This document shows, in pieces, positions 15,361 to 24,060 of a DNA stretch of 35,838 nt. The position numbers and the translations under genes were made by a program. A model generated the notes under the pieces. That model did not search any database, was not told the origin of the DNA, and worked only from the letters and a program-made list of their open reading frames with translations. Source of the DNA: a bacterium (GTDB lineage: Bacteria > Planctomycetota > B15-G4). Every line of letters starts with the position of its first letter. Position 1 is the first letter of the stretch. Where the stretch lies: positions 1 through 35,838 of the forward strand of contig JAUIEF010000034.1 in the NCBI GenBank assembly GCA_030428785.1, written 5' to 3'.

Positions 15361-17081
15361 CCCGCCCCATCCCGAAGACCGCGCCGCCCGGACGCCGCCC
15401 CCTCGGCGCCCCCGCATGGCGCTGGCTCGTGCTGACCTTGCTGGCGCTGCTGCCCGCCGCTTCGGATCCGAACGGCGTGCCCGCGATGAAGCGTCTCGAG
15501 GTGCAGGTGACGGCCGCGTCGGGCGGGAGCATCTACCTGGACAAGGGCCGCAAGGACGGCGTCGCGATCGGAGATCTCGTGCTCGTCCACGCGTCCGCGG
15601 CCGGGACCTTCGAGGCGCTCGTCCGGAGCGTGTCCAAGTCGAGCTGCCGCGTCGAGCTGCCACCCGGGGCGCCCGCCGTCGCGCCGAGCGACCCGGCGGA
15701 GGTGCTCGTCCCGCTGTCGCGCCTCCAGGAGATGGAGGCGGAGGGCGAGGACGAGGAGCCGGCGAAGGCCGTGCCCGACCACCCCGAGTGGACCGCCTCC
15801 CCCGAGGAGTGGGACGGCGAGACGCCGCTGCTGGCCGCCGCCTGGGACCGCACGCCCGACGAGAAGCCCACGCGCCTCCGCGGCCGCGTCTTCTTCACCG
15901 GCCAGAACACGTGGGACGACGAGTTCGGCGAGAACGAGTTCACGTCCGCGCGCCTCGGCACCGAGGTGTTCATCGAGAACCCGTGGAAGGACGGCGGCGA
16001 GATCCACTTCGACGGCGAGCTCATGCTGCGCCGCGCGGACCTCGAGTTCGGGACGGATTCGCGCACGACGCGAGGACGCCTCGACCGCCTGTCCTACTCC
16101 TGGGGCGGCGACCGCCAGGAGGAGTCGTTCTACGAGGTCGGCCGCTTCCTCCAGAACGAGTTCCCGGAGCTGGGCGTGCTCGACGGCGGCGAGTACGTGC
16201 GGCGCCTCGACTCCGGCGCGAGGGTCGGCGCGAGCTTCGGCTACATGCCCGAGCAGTACCCGCGCATGGAGACGGGCGACGACCTCCAGGTCGCCGTCTT
16301 CTACCGCACCGACTCGGACGACCCCGAGGACATGGTGCTCGGCATCGCGTACCAGAGCACCTGGCACAAGGGCGACGCCGACCGCAACCTCGTCATCGGC
16401 ACGCTCGACTGGAACCCGACCGAGCAGCTCTCGCTCTACGGTTCGGCGTGGGTCGACTACTACGGCTCCGGCGACGACATCAAGGACGACGGCGTCGAGC
16501 TCACGCAGTTCCGCCTGAACGGCGTCTACCGCATCGACCAGGACAGCGGCGTCGGCGCGCACGTCTCGCACACGCGCTGGCCCGAGCTGCTCCGCAACCA
16601 GCTCCAGTCCGCCACCGCCGAGCAGATCCTCGACAACGAGACGTCGCGCATCGGCGTGAGCGGCTGGCACCGCCTCGCCGAGGACGTGCGGCTCGACGGC
16701 CGCCTCGACCACTGGGAGGACGAAGACGACTCCGGCGGGAGCGGCGACATCCGCCTCGCCCTCCGCGACATGCTCTACGAGAAGGGCGAGGTCGCGGTGG
16801 CGGTCTTCACCACGCGGGGGTCGTTCACGGAGGGCAACGGGCTGCGGCTCTCCGCCAACCGGTCGTTCGGTCATGGCACCTTCTGCACGGTGTCGTGGGA
16901 GAACGCGCAGTACGAGCAGGACACCGCGGGAGCCGACGAGGACCTGGACCAGCAGACGGTCCGCGCGAGCCTCGACATGCTCCTCGGCGCCACGCGCAAC
17001 CTGTCCCTGTACGCCGAGCGGCGGACGGGCGACAGCCAGGACTCCAAGAACCTGGGCGTGTTCTTCCAGCAGAGGTTCTGA
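15357..17081 (+). CDS. Outer-membrane beta-barrel protein, putative porin of the cytochrome conduit
   Basis: A 574-residue protein starting at GTG 15357-15359, which overlaps the cytochrome stop as GTGA; a GAGGGA ribosome binding site lies just upstream. A signal peptide (hydrophobic core WLVLTLLALLPAA, about 23-35) is followed by a small beta domain (45-120) with KGRKDGVAIGDLVLV, resembling the C-terminal domain of FlgT. An acidic linker (about 122-165) leads to a long region of alternating polar/apolar strands with short Gly/Asp turns (about 170-574). The chain ends in QQRF; a terminal Phe is the usual outer-membrane barrel assembly signal. Its position between two multiheme cytochromes is that of MtrB, PioB or OmbB, although I see no recognisable sequence likeness to them. 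It likely forms the sheath through which the cytochromes make contact. Confidence 0.78.
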   Translation: MTRPIPKTAPPGRRPLGAPAWRWLVLTLLALLPAASDPNGVPAMKRLEVQVTAASGGSIYLDKGRKDGVAIGDLVLVHASAAGTFEALVRSVSKSSCRVELPPGAPAVAPSDPAEVLVPLSRLQEMEAEGEDEEPAKAVPDHPEWTASPEEWDGETPLLAAAWDRTPDEKPTRLRGRVFFTGQNTWDDEFGENEFTSARLGTEVFIENPWKDGGEIHFDGELMLRRADLEFGTDSRTTRGRLDRLSYSWGGDRQEESFYEVGRFLQNEFPELGVLDGGEYVRRLDSGARVGASFGYMPEQYPRMETGDDLQVAVFYRTDSDDPEDMVLGIAYQSTWHKGDADRNLVIGTLDWNPTEQLSLYGSAWVDYYGSGDDIKDDGVELTQFRLNGVYRIDQDSGVGAHVSHTRWPELLRNQLQSATAEQILDNETSRIGVSGWHRLAEDVRLDGRLDHWEDEDDSGGSGDIRLALRDMLYEKGEVAVAVFTTRGSFTEGNGLRLSANRSFGHGTFCTVSWENAQYEQDTAGADEDLDQQTVRASLDMLLGATRNLSLYAERRTGDSQDSKNLGVFFQQRF

Positions 17082-17082
17082 G

Positions 17083-19884
17083 ATGACGGCCCCGGCCCCC
17101 TCCTCGGGCGCGCCCACCGCGCGCCGCCTCCTCGCGTCGTTCGCGGCGCTCGCGATGCTGTCGCTCCTGACGGCCTGCGAGTTCCGCCCCGCCGCCGCCT
17201 CGCACGACACCCCGCCGCAGAGCTGGTGGGACCAGCGCGGCCCGGTCGTCCCGCACGACACGTTCCCCACCGACTGCTCCGAGTGCCACCTCGGCGAGGG
17301 TTGGGAGACGATCCGCGAGGACTTCACCTTCGACCACGAGGACGAGACCGGCGTCCGCCTCGACGGCGCCCACGCGCGCGCCGAGTGCCTGCTCTGCCAC
17401 AACGACGTCGCGCCCGTCGCCGTCGTCGCGAGCCGTGGTTGCCGCGGTTGCCACGAGGACCCGCACCGTCGGATGCTCGGCGTCCAGTGCCAGACGTGCC
17501 ACACCGAGGACACCTGGTCGGTCAAGGGCGACATCGGACTGCACAACCGCACGCGCTTCCCGCTCGTCGGCGCGCACGCCGCGACGACCTGCTTCCGCTG
17601 CCACGAGGGCGCCGAGGTCGGCAACTTCAGCCAGCTCGACGTCGACTGCATCTCCTGCCACCAGTCCGACCTGAACGCCGCGACGGACCCCGACCACGTC
17701 GCGCAGGGCTGGGTGAACGACTGCGACGACTGCCACATCCCGACGCAGTGGTCGGGCGGCGCGTTCCTCCACGATCAGTTCCCGCTGCTCGGCGTGCACG
17801 CCGCGACCGACTGCGAGGCCTGCCACGTCGGGCAGCAGTTCGGCGGCCAACCGAAGCACTGCGCCGGCTGCCACATGGACGACTTCGTCGCGACGACGGA
17901 CCCCGACCACCAGGCCGCGGGTTTCCCGCAGGACTGCGACGTCTGCCACGACAACTTCTCGTTCGAGAACAGCCAGTTCGACCACGCGCACTTCCCGCTC
18001 ACCGGGTCGCACGCCGCCGTCGACTGCCAGGACTGCCATCAGGACAGCGTCTTCGCGGGCACGCCGGCCAACTGCGCGGGCTGCCACATCGACGAGTACA
18101 ACCAGACGACGGACCCGAACCACGCGGCGAGCGGCTACTCGACCACGTGCGAGCAGTGCCACATGCCGACGTCGTGGGAGGACGCGACCTTCGACCACCA
18201 GTTCTTCCCGCTGACCGGCGCGCACATGGGCGTCGACTGCGAGGCCTGCCACGTCGGCGGTGACTTCGAGACGACCTCGTCCGACTGCTCGTCCTGCCAC
18301 CAGGCCGAGTACGACCAGACGACGGACCCCGACCACTCCGCGGCCGGCTTCCCCCCGCTCTGCGACCAGTGCCACACGCCCACCACCTGGGAGTCCGGCA
18401 ACTTCGACCACTCGTGGTACCCGCTGCTCGGCCAGCACCAGGCCGCCGACTGCGCGTCCTGCCACCAGGGCGGAATCTTCGAGGGCACGCCGAACGACTG
18501 CGTCGACTGCCACCTCCAGGAGTACTCGCAGACGAGCGACCCGGACCACCAGGCGGCCGGGTTCCCGACGTCCTGCCAGGTCTGCCACACGCCGATCGGC
18601 TGGGAGGACGGCGGCTTCGACCACTCGCACTTCCCGCTCACGGGCGCCCACCTCGCGCCCGACTGCGCCGACTGTCACATCGGCGGGGTCTACGAGGGCA
18701 CGCCGAACGACTGCGTCGGCTGCCACCTGGACGAGTACACGTCGACGAACGACCCGGACCACGCGGCCGCGGGCTTCCCCACCGACTGCCAGGTCTGCCA
18801 CACGCCGACCGTGTGGGACAACGCGACCTTCGACCACAGCCAGTTCCCGCTGACCGGTGCGCACGCCGGCGCGGACTGCGCCTCCTGTCACGTGGGCGGC
18901 GTCTTCCAGGGCACGCCGAACGACTGCGCGTCCTGTCACATCGCCGAGTACAACGCGGCGACCGATCCGGACCACGCGACGGCCGGCTTCCCCACCGACT
19001 GCCAGCAGTGCCACACGCCGACCACCTGGGACGGCGCGAACTTCGACCACACGTGGTTCCCGCTCGAGGGCGCCCACGCGGCGACGGACTGCGCGTCCTG
19101 CCACGAGGGCGGCGTCTTCCAGGGCACGCCGAACGACTGCGCGTCCTGCCACATCGACCAGTACAACGCCACGACGAACCCGAACCACCAGGACGCCGGC
19201 TTCCCCACGAGCTGCCAGAACTGCCACGAGCCGTTCACCTGGACGCCCGCGGACTTCGACCACGCGCAGTTCCCGCTCACCGGCGCGCACAACGGCGTGA
19301 GCTGCGAGGACTGCCACGTGGGCGGCGTGTTCGGGGGCACGTCGAGCGAGTGCTCGGCCTGCCACCTCGACGAGTACGACGCGACGACGGATCCGGACCA
19401 CCAGGACGCCGGCTTCCCGACGGACTGCAACGCCTGCCACACGCCGACGACCTGGTTCGGCGCGACCTTCGACCACTCGTCGTGGCCGCTCACCGGCCAG
19501 CACCAGGGCGCGTCCTGCACCGACTGCCACCAGAACGGCGTCTACGAGGGCACGCCCACGAACTGCGTCTCGTGCCACCTGAGCGACTACAACAACACGA
19601 ACAACCCGAACCACTCGTCGGCGGGCTTCCCGACGTCCTGCCAGACCTGCCACGACACGAACGGCTGGGACGGCGCGGACTTCGACCACGACTTCCCGCT
19701 CCAGGGCCCGCACAACGTGGATTGCAACCGCTGCCACACGAACCCCGGCAACTACGGCCAGTTCACGTGCCTCGAGTGCCACGCCCACAACAAGAACGAC
19801 ATGGACGACGAGCACGACGACGTGGGCGGGTACTCGTACAACAGCAACGCCTGCCTGAACTGCCACCCCAACGGCAACGACTGA
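17083..19884 (+). CDS. 37-heme c-type cytochrome lipoprotein with triheme tandem repeats
   Basis: A 933-residue protein starting at ATG 17083, one base after the barrel stop, with AGAGG at 17071-17075. The signal ends in lipobox LTAC (C32); the following Glu is not the Asp inner-membrane retention signal, so outer-membrane anchoring is likely. It contains 37 CxxCH motifs. From about residue 159 the protein is roughly ten copies of a 71-residue unit: FPLTGAH, CxxCH, GGVFxGTPNDC-xxCH, DEYNxTTDPDH, GFPTDC-xxCH-TPTTW, FDH. Each copy carries three hemes and conserved GAH, PDH and FDH histidines suited to bis-His ligation. The regular spacing suggests a long, rod-like heme chain. It is probably the outer-surface terminal of the conduit, carrying electrons to or from extracellular acceptors. 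A closing part with three hemes and a Asn/Gly-rich tail ends the protein. Confidence 0.93.
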   Translation: MTAPAPSSGAPTARRLLASFAALAMLSLLTACEFRPAAASHDTPPQSWWDQRGPVVPHDTFPTDCSECHLGEGWETIREDFTFDHEDETGVRLDGAHARAECLLCHNDVAPVAVVASRGCRGCHEDPHRRMLGVQCQTCHTEDTWSVKGDIGLHNRTRFPLVGAHAATTCFRCHEGAEVGNFSQLDVDCISCHQSDLNAATDPDHVAQGWVNDCDDCHIPTQWSGGAFLHDQFPLLGVHAATDCEACHVGQQFGGQPKHCAGCHMDDFVATTDPDHQAAGFPQDCDVCHDNFSFENSQFDHAHFPLTGSHAAVDCQDCHQDSVFAGTPANCAGCHIDEYNQTTDPNHAASGYSTTCEQCHMPTSWEDATFDHQFFPLTGAHMGVDCEACHVGGDFETTSSDCSSCHQAEYDQTTDPDHSAAGFPPLCDQCHTPTTWESGNFDHSWYPLLGQHQAADCASCHQGGIFEGTPNDCVDCHLQEYSQTSDPDHQAAGFPTSCQVCHTPIGWEDGGFDHSHFPLTGAHLAPDCADCHIGGVYEGTPNDCVGCHLDEYTSTNDPDHAAAGFPTDCQVCHTPTVWDNATFDHSQFPLTGAHAGADCASCHVGGVFQGTPNDCASCHIAEYNAATDPDHATAGFPTDCQQCHTPTTWDGANFDHTWFPLEGAHAATDCASCHEGGVFQGTPNDCASCHIDQYNATTNPNHQDAGFPTSCQNCHEPFTWTPADFDHAQFPLTGAHNGVSCEDCHVGGVFGGTSSECSACHLDEYDATTDPDHQDAGFPTDCNACHTPTTWFGATFDHSSWPLTGQHQGASCTDCHQNGVYEGTPTNCVSCHLSDYNNTNNPNHSSAGFPTSCQTCHDTNGWDGADFDHDFPLQGPHNVDCNRCHTNPGNYGQFTCLECHAHNKNDMDDEHDDVGGYSYNSNACLNCHPNGND
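17557..19692 (+). repeat. About ten tandem 213-base repeats encoding triheme units
   Basis: The FPL codons that open each unit recur from 17557 to 19693, averaging 213-214 bases (17779 to 17992 is exactly 213; the first spacing is 222). Neighbouring copies stay very similar in DNA: the GGCACGCCGAACGACTGCG segment recurs in at least four units, pointing to recent expansion or recombination. Confidence 0.85.
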
Positions 19885-19927
19885 CGCGGCGCTGGAGATC
19901 GCCCGAGCCGCGGGCGAGGATGGCGCG

Positions 19928-20806
19928 ATGCCGCTCCTCGACCGCATCGCCGAGTGCACGACGCACGACCTCTCGAGGTTCGTCCCGTTCCGCGTCGGCG
20001 GTCGTGACCTCGGCTGGGTCGGGAACGCGCTCGCGGACTCCCTGCGCGACATGTGGTCCGGCGAGGCGGGCGTCTTCTCGGACGCGCCCGGCCGCCTCGA
20101 GCTCGATCCTTCGCTCGAGGGGTTCGACGAGCGCTCCGAGGCCATGGCCCGCGTCGTCGCCGACCTCCGCGAGCGGGGTGTCGTACCCCGGCTCGCCGAG
20201 GAGTGGTACCCCGTCGTCGCCGACCACGGCGAGCCGCCGGCGCTGCGGCTCGCGCGCGCAGCGATGCCGACCTTCGGCGCGCGCGCGTTCGGCGTCCACA
20301 TGCACGGCTACGTCCGGCGGCCCGACGGCCTGCACCTCTGGGTCGCGCGCCGCTCGCGCACCAAGGCGACCTTCCCGGGCATGCTCGACAACCTCGTCGC
20401 CGGCGGGCAGCCCCTCGGCCTCTCGCTCCGCGAGAACCTCGCCAAGGAGTGCGCCGAGGAGGCCGACATCCCGGCGTCGCTCGCGGCGCGCGCCGTGCTC
20501 ACCGGGCGCGTGAGCTACCGCATGGAGATCGAGCGCGGCCTGCGCAACGACACGCTCTTCCTGTTCGACCTCGAGCTGCCGGAGGACTTCGTACCGCGCA
20601 ACACGGACGGCGAGGTCGAGTCGTTCGAGCTCTGGCCCGCGCGCGAGGTGCTCGCACGCATCGAGCGGGCGCCGGACTTCAAGTTCAACTGCCACCTGAC
20701 GCTCATCGACTTCCTGCTGCGCCACGGTGTCGTGGACGCCGCGCACCCCGAGCACGACGCGGTGCGCGCCGCGCTCCCGGTCGAGGACGTCGGCGACGCG
20801 GACTGA
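19928..20806 (+). CDS. DUF4743/Nudix hydrolase (plant NUDT20- and Tnr3-like)
   Basis: A 292-residue protein starting at ATG 19928, with GAGGA upstream at 19915. The N-terminal half (1-118) has features of the DUF4743 domain (FRVGG, LGWVGNALADSL, WYPVV), and the C-terminal half is a Nudix domain. The Nudix box is at about 159-181 (GGQPLGLSLREN, KECAEEADI): the EE pair that binds metal is kept, while the first Glu of the consensus is Ser, as is common in this subfamily. Related proteins are plant chloroplast Nudix hydrolases and the C-terminal part of yeast thiamine pyrophosphokinase Tnr3, some of which hydrolyse damaged thiamine diphosphates. The substrate here is unknown. It follows the 37-heme gene by 43 bases on the same strand but has no evident link to electron transfer. 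Confidence 0.85.
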   Translation: MPLLDRIAECTTHDLSRFVPFRVGGRDLGWVGNALADSLRDMWSGEAGVFSDAPGRLELDPSLEGFDERSEAMARVVADLRERGVVPRLAEEWYPVVADHGEPPALRLARAAMPTFGARAFGVHMHGYVRRPDGLHLWVARRSRTKATFPGMLDNLVAGGQPLGLSLRENLAKECAEEADIPASLAARAVLTGRVSYRMEIERGLRNDTLFLFDLELPEDFVPRNTDGEVESFELWPAREVLARIERAPDFKFNCHLTLIDFLLRHGVVDAAHPEHDAVRAALPVEDVGDAD

Positions 20807-20820
20807 CGCGCCGCCGGCCG

Positions 20821-21306
20821 TCAGGCCGTGAGGTCGCGTGCCGCGACGACGACGCCGTCCCGGTCCGCCCAGAGGTGGTGGCCCGGCTCGAAGCGCACGC
20901 CGGCGAACGTCACCGCGAGGTCCCGCACGCCGGCGCCGCGCTTGACGCTCTTGGCGGGGACGGCCGCGAGCGCCAGGCAGCCGACGTCGAGCGACGCGAG
21001 CTCCGCGACGTCCCGCACGCAACCCCAGACCACGACGCCGGCCCAGCCGTTCTCCACCGCGCGCGCCGCGAGCACGTCGCCCACGAGCGCGCAGCGCGTC
21101 GACCCGCCGCCGTCGACGACGAGCACCCGCCCCTCGCCCGGCTCCGCGAGCGCCTCCCGGACGCGCGAGTTGTCCTCGTGCGTCTTGACCGTCGCGATCG
21201 GACCGTGGAACGCCGCGCGCCCGCCGAAGCTCCGGAAGATCGGCTCCGCGACCTGCAGCTCGTCCGCGTGCTCGTCGTAGAGGTCGGCCGTCTTCGGTGT
21301 CGTCAC
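20821..21306 (-). CDS. rraA: RraA-family protein (ribonuclease E regulator / HMG aldolase-like)
   Basis: A 161-residue protein of normal RraA length. Characteristic segments are TADLYDE (7-12), [15 protein letters not shown] (27-41), EDNS (44-47), [17 protein letters not shown] (61-77) and GCVRD (95-99), where R98/D99 lie in the pocket used by aldolase members. RraA in E. coli inhibits RNase E, while close relatives are metal-dependent 4-hydroxy-4-methyl-2-oxoglutarate aldolases/oxaloacetate decarboxylases; sequence alone does not decide. The start is GTG at 21306, whose bases overlap the stop of the methyltransferase gene (GTGA), so the two are translationally coupled. It is convergent with the Nudix gene, 14 bases apart. 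Confidence 0.92.
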   Translation of the reverse strand: MTTPKTADLYDEHADELQVAEPIFRSFGGRAAFHGPIATVKTHEDNSRVREALAEPGEGRVLVVDGGGSTRCALVGDVLAARAVENGWAGVVVWGCVRDVAELASLDVGCLALAAVPAKSVKRGAGVRDLAVTFAGVRFEPGHHLWADRDGVVVAARDLTA

Positions 21307-22160
21307 GCGCCGGCCTCCCGGCGGGTCAGCGTCGACAGCAGCACGGCGCCCGCCGCGGAGACGTTGAGGGAGCGGACCTCACCGCGCGCGGTGATCCGGC
21401 ACAGGTCGTCGCAATTGTCGCGGGTGAGCCTTCGCAGCCCCGACTCCTCGTTCCCGAGGACGAGCAGCCACGGTCGGTCGAGCGGCACCTCGTCCACGTC
21501 GCGCTCCGCCTCCTCGGCGGCGCCGAGGATCCACAGCCCCGCCTCGCGCGCCGTCTTGAGCGCGCGGTCGAGGTTCGCCGGCATGGAGAACGGCACGCAC
21601 TCGAGGCCGCCGCTCGCGACGTCGTAGGCCACCGCGCTGAGCGGGGCCGAGCGGTCGCGCGTGAGGAGCACGCCGCGCACCCCGAAGAACGCCGCCGATC
21701 GGAAGACCGCGCCGAGGTTGTGCGGGTCCTGCACGCAGTCGAGCGCGAGCCACAGACCGTGTCCTCGCCCCGGGTCCCGGACGCCGCCGAAGAGCTCCTC
21801 GGGCTCGAGGCCCTCCAGCGGACGGACCCGCGCGTGCGCGACGCCCCGGCGGCCGCCGCCGGCACGGTCGCCGTCGGGACGCCGGCCCGCGCCGTCGCGC
21901 CCCCGCTCGCGGCGGTCGGGCCCGCCGCGGCGCCGTCCGCCGCCGCTCTTGCTGCGAACGGGTTCCCGACCGCGTCCGCGAGCATCCGCCTCGACCGGCG
22001 CCGCCTCGGACACCGGCACGCCGCGGTCCATCGCGGCGTCCGCCGCCCGTCGCCAGGCGTCCGACGGCTTGCCGGTCGCGAGCACGACCTCGAGGACGTC
22101 GCGCGGCCGGTGTTCGAGCGCCGCGAGGACGCTGTGCGGATTCGTGAGTTCGAGGACCAT
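21303..22160 (-). CDS. rlmB: SpoU/TrmH-family 2'-O-ribose RNA methyltransferase (RlmB-like) with basic insert
   Basis: A 285-residue SPOUT methyltransferase. Motif 1 is [12 protein letters not shown] (145-156, R154), motif 2 is LGNEESGL (235-242) and motif 3 is [13 protein letters not shown] (263-275), which together form the trefoil-knot SAM site. The N-terminal part (1-58) has the GxHxV-like substrate-binding start of the RlmB group (here NPHSVLAAL). Between these, residues 60-107 are a low-complexity Arg/Gly/Asp-rich insert that is probably disordered and RNA-binding. RlmB methylates G2251 of 23S rRNA; TrmH (tRNA G18) is the alternative. The ATG at 2158-2160 of the 22-kb block (22158-22160) is the first in-frame start. 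It is followed with overlap by rraA and is divergent from the FG-GAP gene. Confidence 0.85.
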   Translation of the reverse strand: MVLELTNPHSVLAALEHRPRDVLEVVLATGKPSDAWRRAADAAMDRGVPVSEAAPVEADARGRGREPVRSKSGGGRRRGGPDRRERGRDGAGRRPDGDRAGGGRRGVAHARVRPLEGLEPEELFGGVRDPGRGHGLWLALDCVQDPHNLGAVFRSAAFFGVRGVLLTRDRSAPLSAVAYDVASGGLECVPFSMPANLDRALKTAREAGLWILGAAEEAERDVDEVPLDRPWLLVLGNEESGLRRLTRDNCDDLCRITARGEVRSLNVSAAGAVLLSTLTRREAGA

Positions 22161-22195
22161 CGGGTCGTCCGGTCGGCGGAGGGACGCGAGGCGAC

Positions 22196-22247
22196 GTTAT
22201 ACCGCGCCGCGCGCCACGGAACCCGCCGAGGGTCGTCCGGTTATACT
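22196..22247. promoter_or_regulatory. Possible bidirectional promoter between the methyltransferase and FG-GAP genes
   Basis: This 145-base divergent gap holds two TTATAC elements, at 22197-22202 and 22241-22246, unusual AT-rich islands in this DNA. TATACT at 22242-22247 would serve the plus strand; TATAAC read on the minus strand at 22201-22196 would serve the methyltransferase. No good -35 element is seen for either. Confidence 0.35.
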
Positions 22248-22305
22248 GCGCCCCCCTCCTCGCCCGGGGCCGGCGTCGGCGCACCACCGCCGTCGGCTCG
22301 ACACC

Positions 22306-24045
22306 ATGCACCACACGCTCCCCGCCCCGGGGACCGGACCGTCGTCTCCCGACGCAGCCGGTCGCCGCGGCGCCCTCTCCCACCGCGTCTCCCACGTCGC
22401 TCGTCTCGTCGTCGCGTGCGCGCTGCTCGCGTCGACGAGCACGGCGCAGGCGCAGCCCGGCGAGCTGCTCGACTCGCTGCGCATCGCCGAGCAGTCCGCC
22501 GGCTTCAAGGGACCGCTCGACGACGCCGACGACTTCGGCGCGGCGGTGACACGCATCGGCGACCTCGACGGCAACGGCGTCGCCGAGCTCGCCGTGGGCG
22601 CACCCGGGGACGACGACGGCGGACCCGACCGCGGCGCGGTCTGGATCCTCTTCCGGGCCGCCGACGGCACGATCACGCGCAGCAGCAAGATCAGCGCGAC
22701 GGCGGGGCTCTTCACGGGCGTGCTCGACGACGGCGACGCCTTCGGATCCGCGGTGGCCAGCCTGGGCGACCTCGACGGCAACGGCCTGCCCGAGCTCGCC
22801 GTCGGCGCGCCGGGCGACGACGACGGCGGCTCCGTGATCTTCCCCGACCCGCAGGTCGGCGCGGTGTGGATCCTCTCCCTCCGGCGCGACGGCCGCGTGC
22901 GCGTGACGCGGAAGATCAGCGCGACCACGGGCGGCCTCGTCGGCCCGCTCAACGAGCTCGACCGATTCGGCTCGGCGCTCGCCCCCATGGACGACTTCGA
23001 CGGGGACGGCACGCCCGACCTCGCGGTGGGCGCGCCGGGCGACAACAACTTCGGCATCAACGCGGGGGCGTTCTGGCTGCTGTCGCTCGACGCGCAGGGC
23101 GCCGTCCTGGACGAGACGAAGAACCCGCTCGGCCAGTCGTCGGCCGGCACGGGCGCGCACCTCGCGAACATCGGCGACCTCAACGGCGACGGCGTCGCCG
23201 ACGTGGCGCTGTCCGGCGCCGCGCCCGACCCGATCTCCGGCGACCCCGTGGGCTACGCGCTCGTCGCGTTCCTCGACGCCGACGGAACCGTCCTCACGAC
23301 GTCGCAGATCATCCCGCCCCCGGGATCGTCCGACGACTTCGGCAGCGCGATCACGTCGATCCCGGACCTCGACGGCGACGGCTTCCGCGAGCTCGCGATC
23401 GGCGCCGCCGGACACGACGGCGGCGGTCCCGAGCGCGGAGCGGTCTGGATCGCCTTCATGCTCCCGGCCGGCTTCGTGAAGGGCTACCTGCGCATCGGCA
23501 GCGACACGAGCGCGTTCACGCCGAGCCTCCAGGACGGCGACGCGCTCGGTTCCTCGCTCCACGGCGTGGAGGACGACGACGGCGACGGCGTGCCCGACCT
23601 GTTCGTCGGCGCGCCGGGCGACGACGGCCCGGGCACCGACCACGGCGCGGTGTGGCGGCTCTCGTTGTCCGACGGCACGTGGGGCAACGTGGACGAGCCG
23701 CTCCCCGGCGCGTTCGGCGCGCCGGAGCTCTCCGGCAGCGGCTCGCTGACCCCCGGCGAGCCCGTCGCCCTCCGCGTGGACGGCGCGCTCCCCGGCGCGG
23801 CCGCGTGGTTCGTGGTGGGTCGCGCGCTCGCGTCGTCGCCGTTCCTGGGCGGCGTGCTCGTCCCGCGGCCGGACGTCGTCAAGGGGCCGTTCGCGGTGCG
23901 CGTCGACGGCACGCTGAACGTGTCGCACCGCTGGCCGGCCGGCGTCCCCGCGGGCACGACGATCTACTACCAGACGTGGATCCTCGACCCGGGCGGGCCG
24001 CGTGGGTTCGCGGCGACGAACGGACTCTCCTCGACGTCGCCCTGA
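22306..24045 (+). CDS. Exported FG-GAP (integrin alpha beta-propeller) repeat protein with PFLGG C-terminal domain
   Basis: A 579-residue protein starting at ATG 22306. The signal peptide has a hydrophobic core VVACALLASTSTA and a likely cleavage at AQA-Q. Residues about 60-470 hold six or seven FG-GAP blades with the pattern DDFGxAV...GDLDGNGxxELAVGAPGDDDGG...RGAVWIL. The DxDGNGxxD loops bind calcium in relatives. The blades form a seven-bladed-propeller-type adhesion domain. Residues 476-579 form a separate beta-rich C-terminal domain with PFLGG, DGTL, WPAGVPAGT, YYQTWILDPGG and a final STSP. The same domain ends the amidase-like protein at 2940-4355. It is likely secreted or surface-bound; the ligand is unknown. 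It is convergent with gltX, 15 bases apart. Confidence 0.88.
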   Translation: MHHTLPAPGTGPSSPDAAGRRGALSHRVSHVARLVVACALLASTSTAQAQPGELLDSLRIAEQSAGFKGPLDDADDFGAAVTRIGDLDGNGVAELAVGAPGDDDGGPDRGAVWILFRAADGTITRSSKISATAGLFTGVLDDGDAFGSAVASLGDLDGNGLPELAVGAPGDDDGGSVIFPDPQVGAVWILSLRRDGRVRVTRKISATTGGLVGPLNELDRFGSALAPMDDFDGDGTPDLAVGAPGDNNFGINAGAFWLLSLDAQGAVLDETKNPLGQSSAGTGAHLANIGDLNGDGVADVALSGAAPDPISGDPVGYALVAFLDADGTVLTTSQIIPPPGSSDDFGSAITSIPDLDGDGFRELAIGAAGHDGGGPERGAVWIAFMLPAGFVKGYLRIGSDTSAFTPSLQDGDALGSSLHGVEDDDGDGVPDLFVGAPGDDGPGTDHGAVWRLSLSDGTWGNVDEPLPGAFGAPELSGSGSLTPGEPVALRVDGALPGAAAWFVVGRALASSPFLGGVLVPRPDVVKGPFAVRVDGTLNVSHRWPAGVPAGTTIYYQTWILDPGGPRGFAATNGLSSTSP

Positions 24046-24060
24046 CGCGCTCGCCGAGCC

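Noticed and set aside
17557..19692. Repeat array taken as CRISPR-like
   Set aside because: The units are 213 bases, contiguous and entirely coding, with third-position variation; there are no spacers or cas genes.
16825..20301. 1158-codon minus-strand open frame opposite the barrel and 37-heme genes
   Set aside because: Its valine- and arginine-rich repeats merely mirror the 213-base repeats of the cytochrome gene on the other strand.
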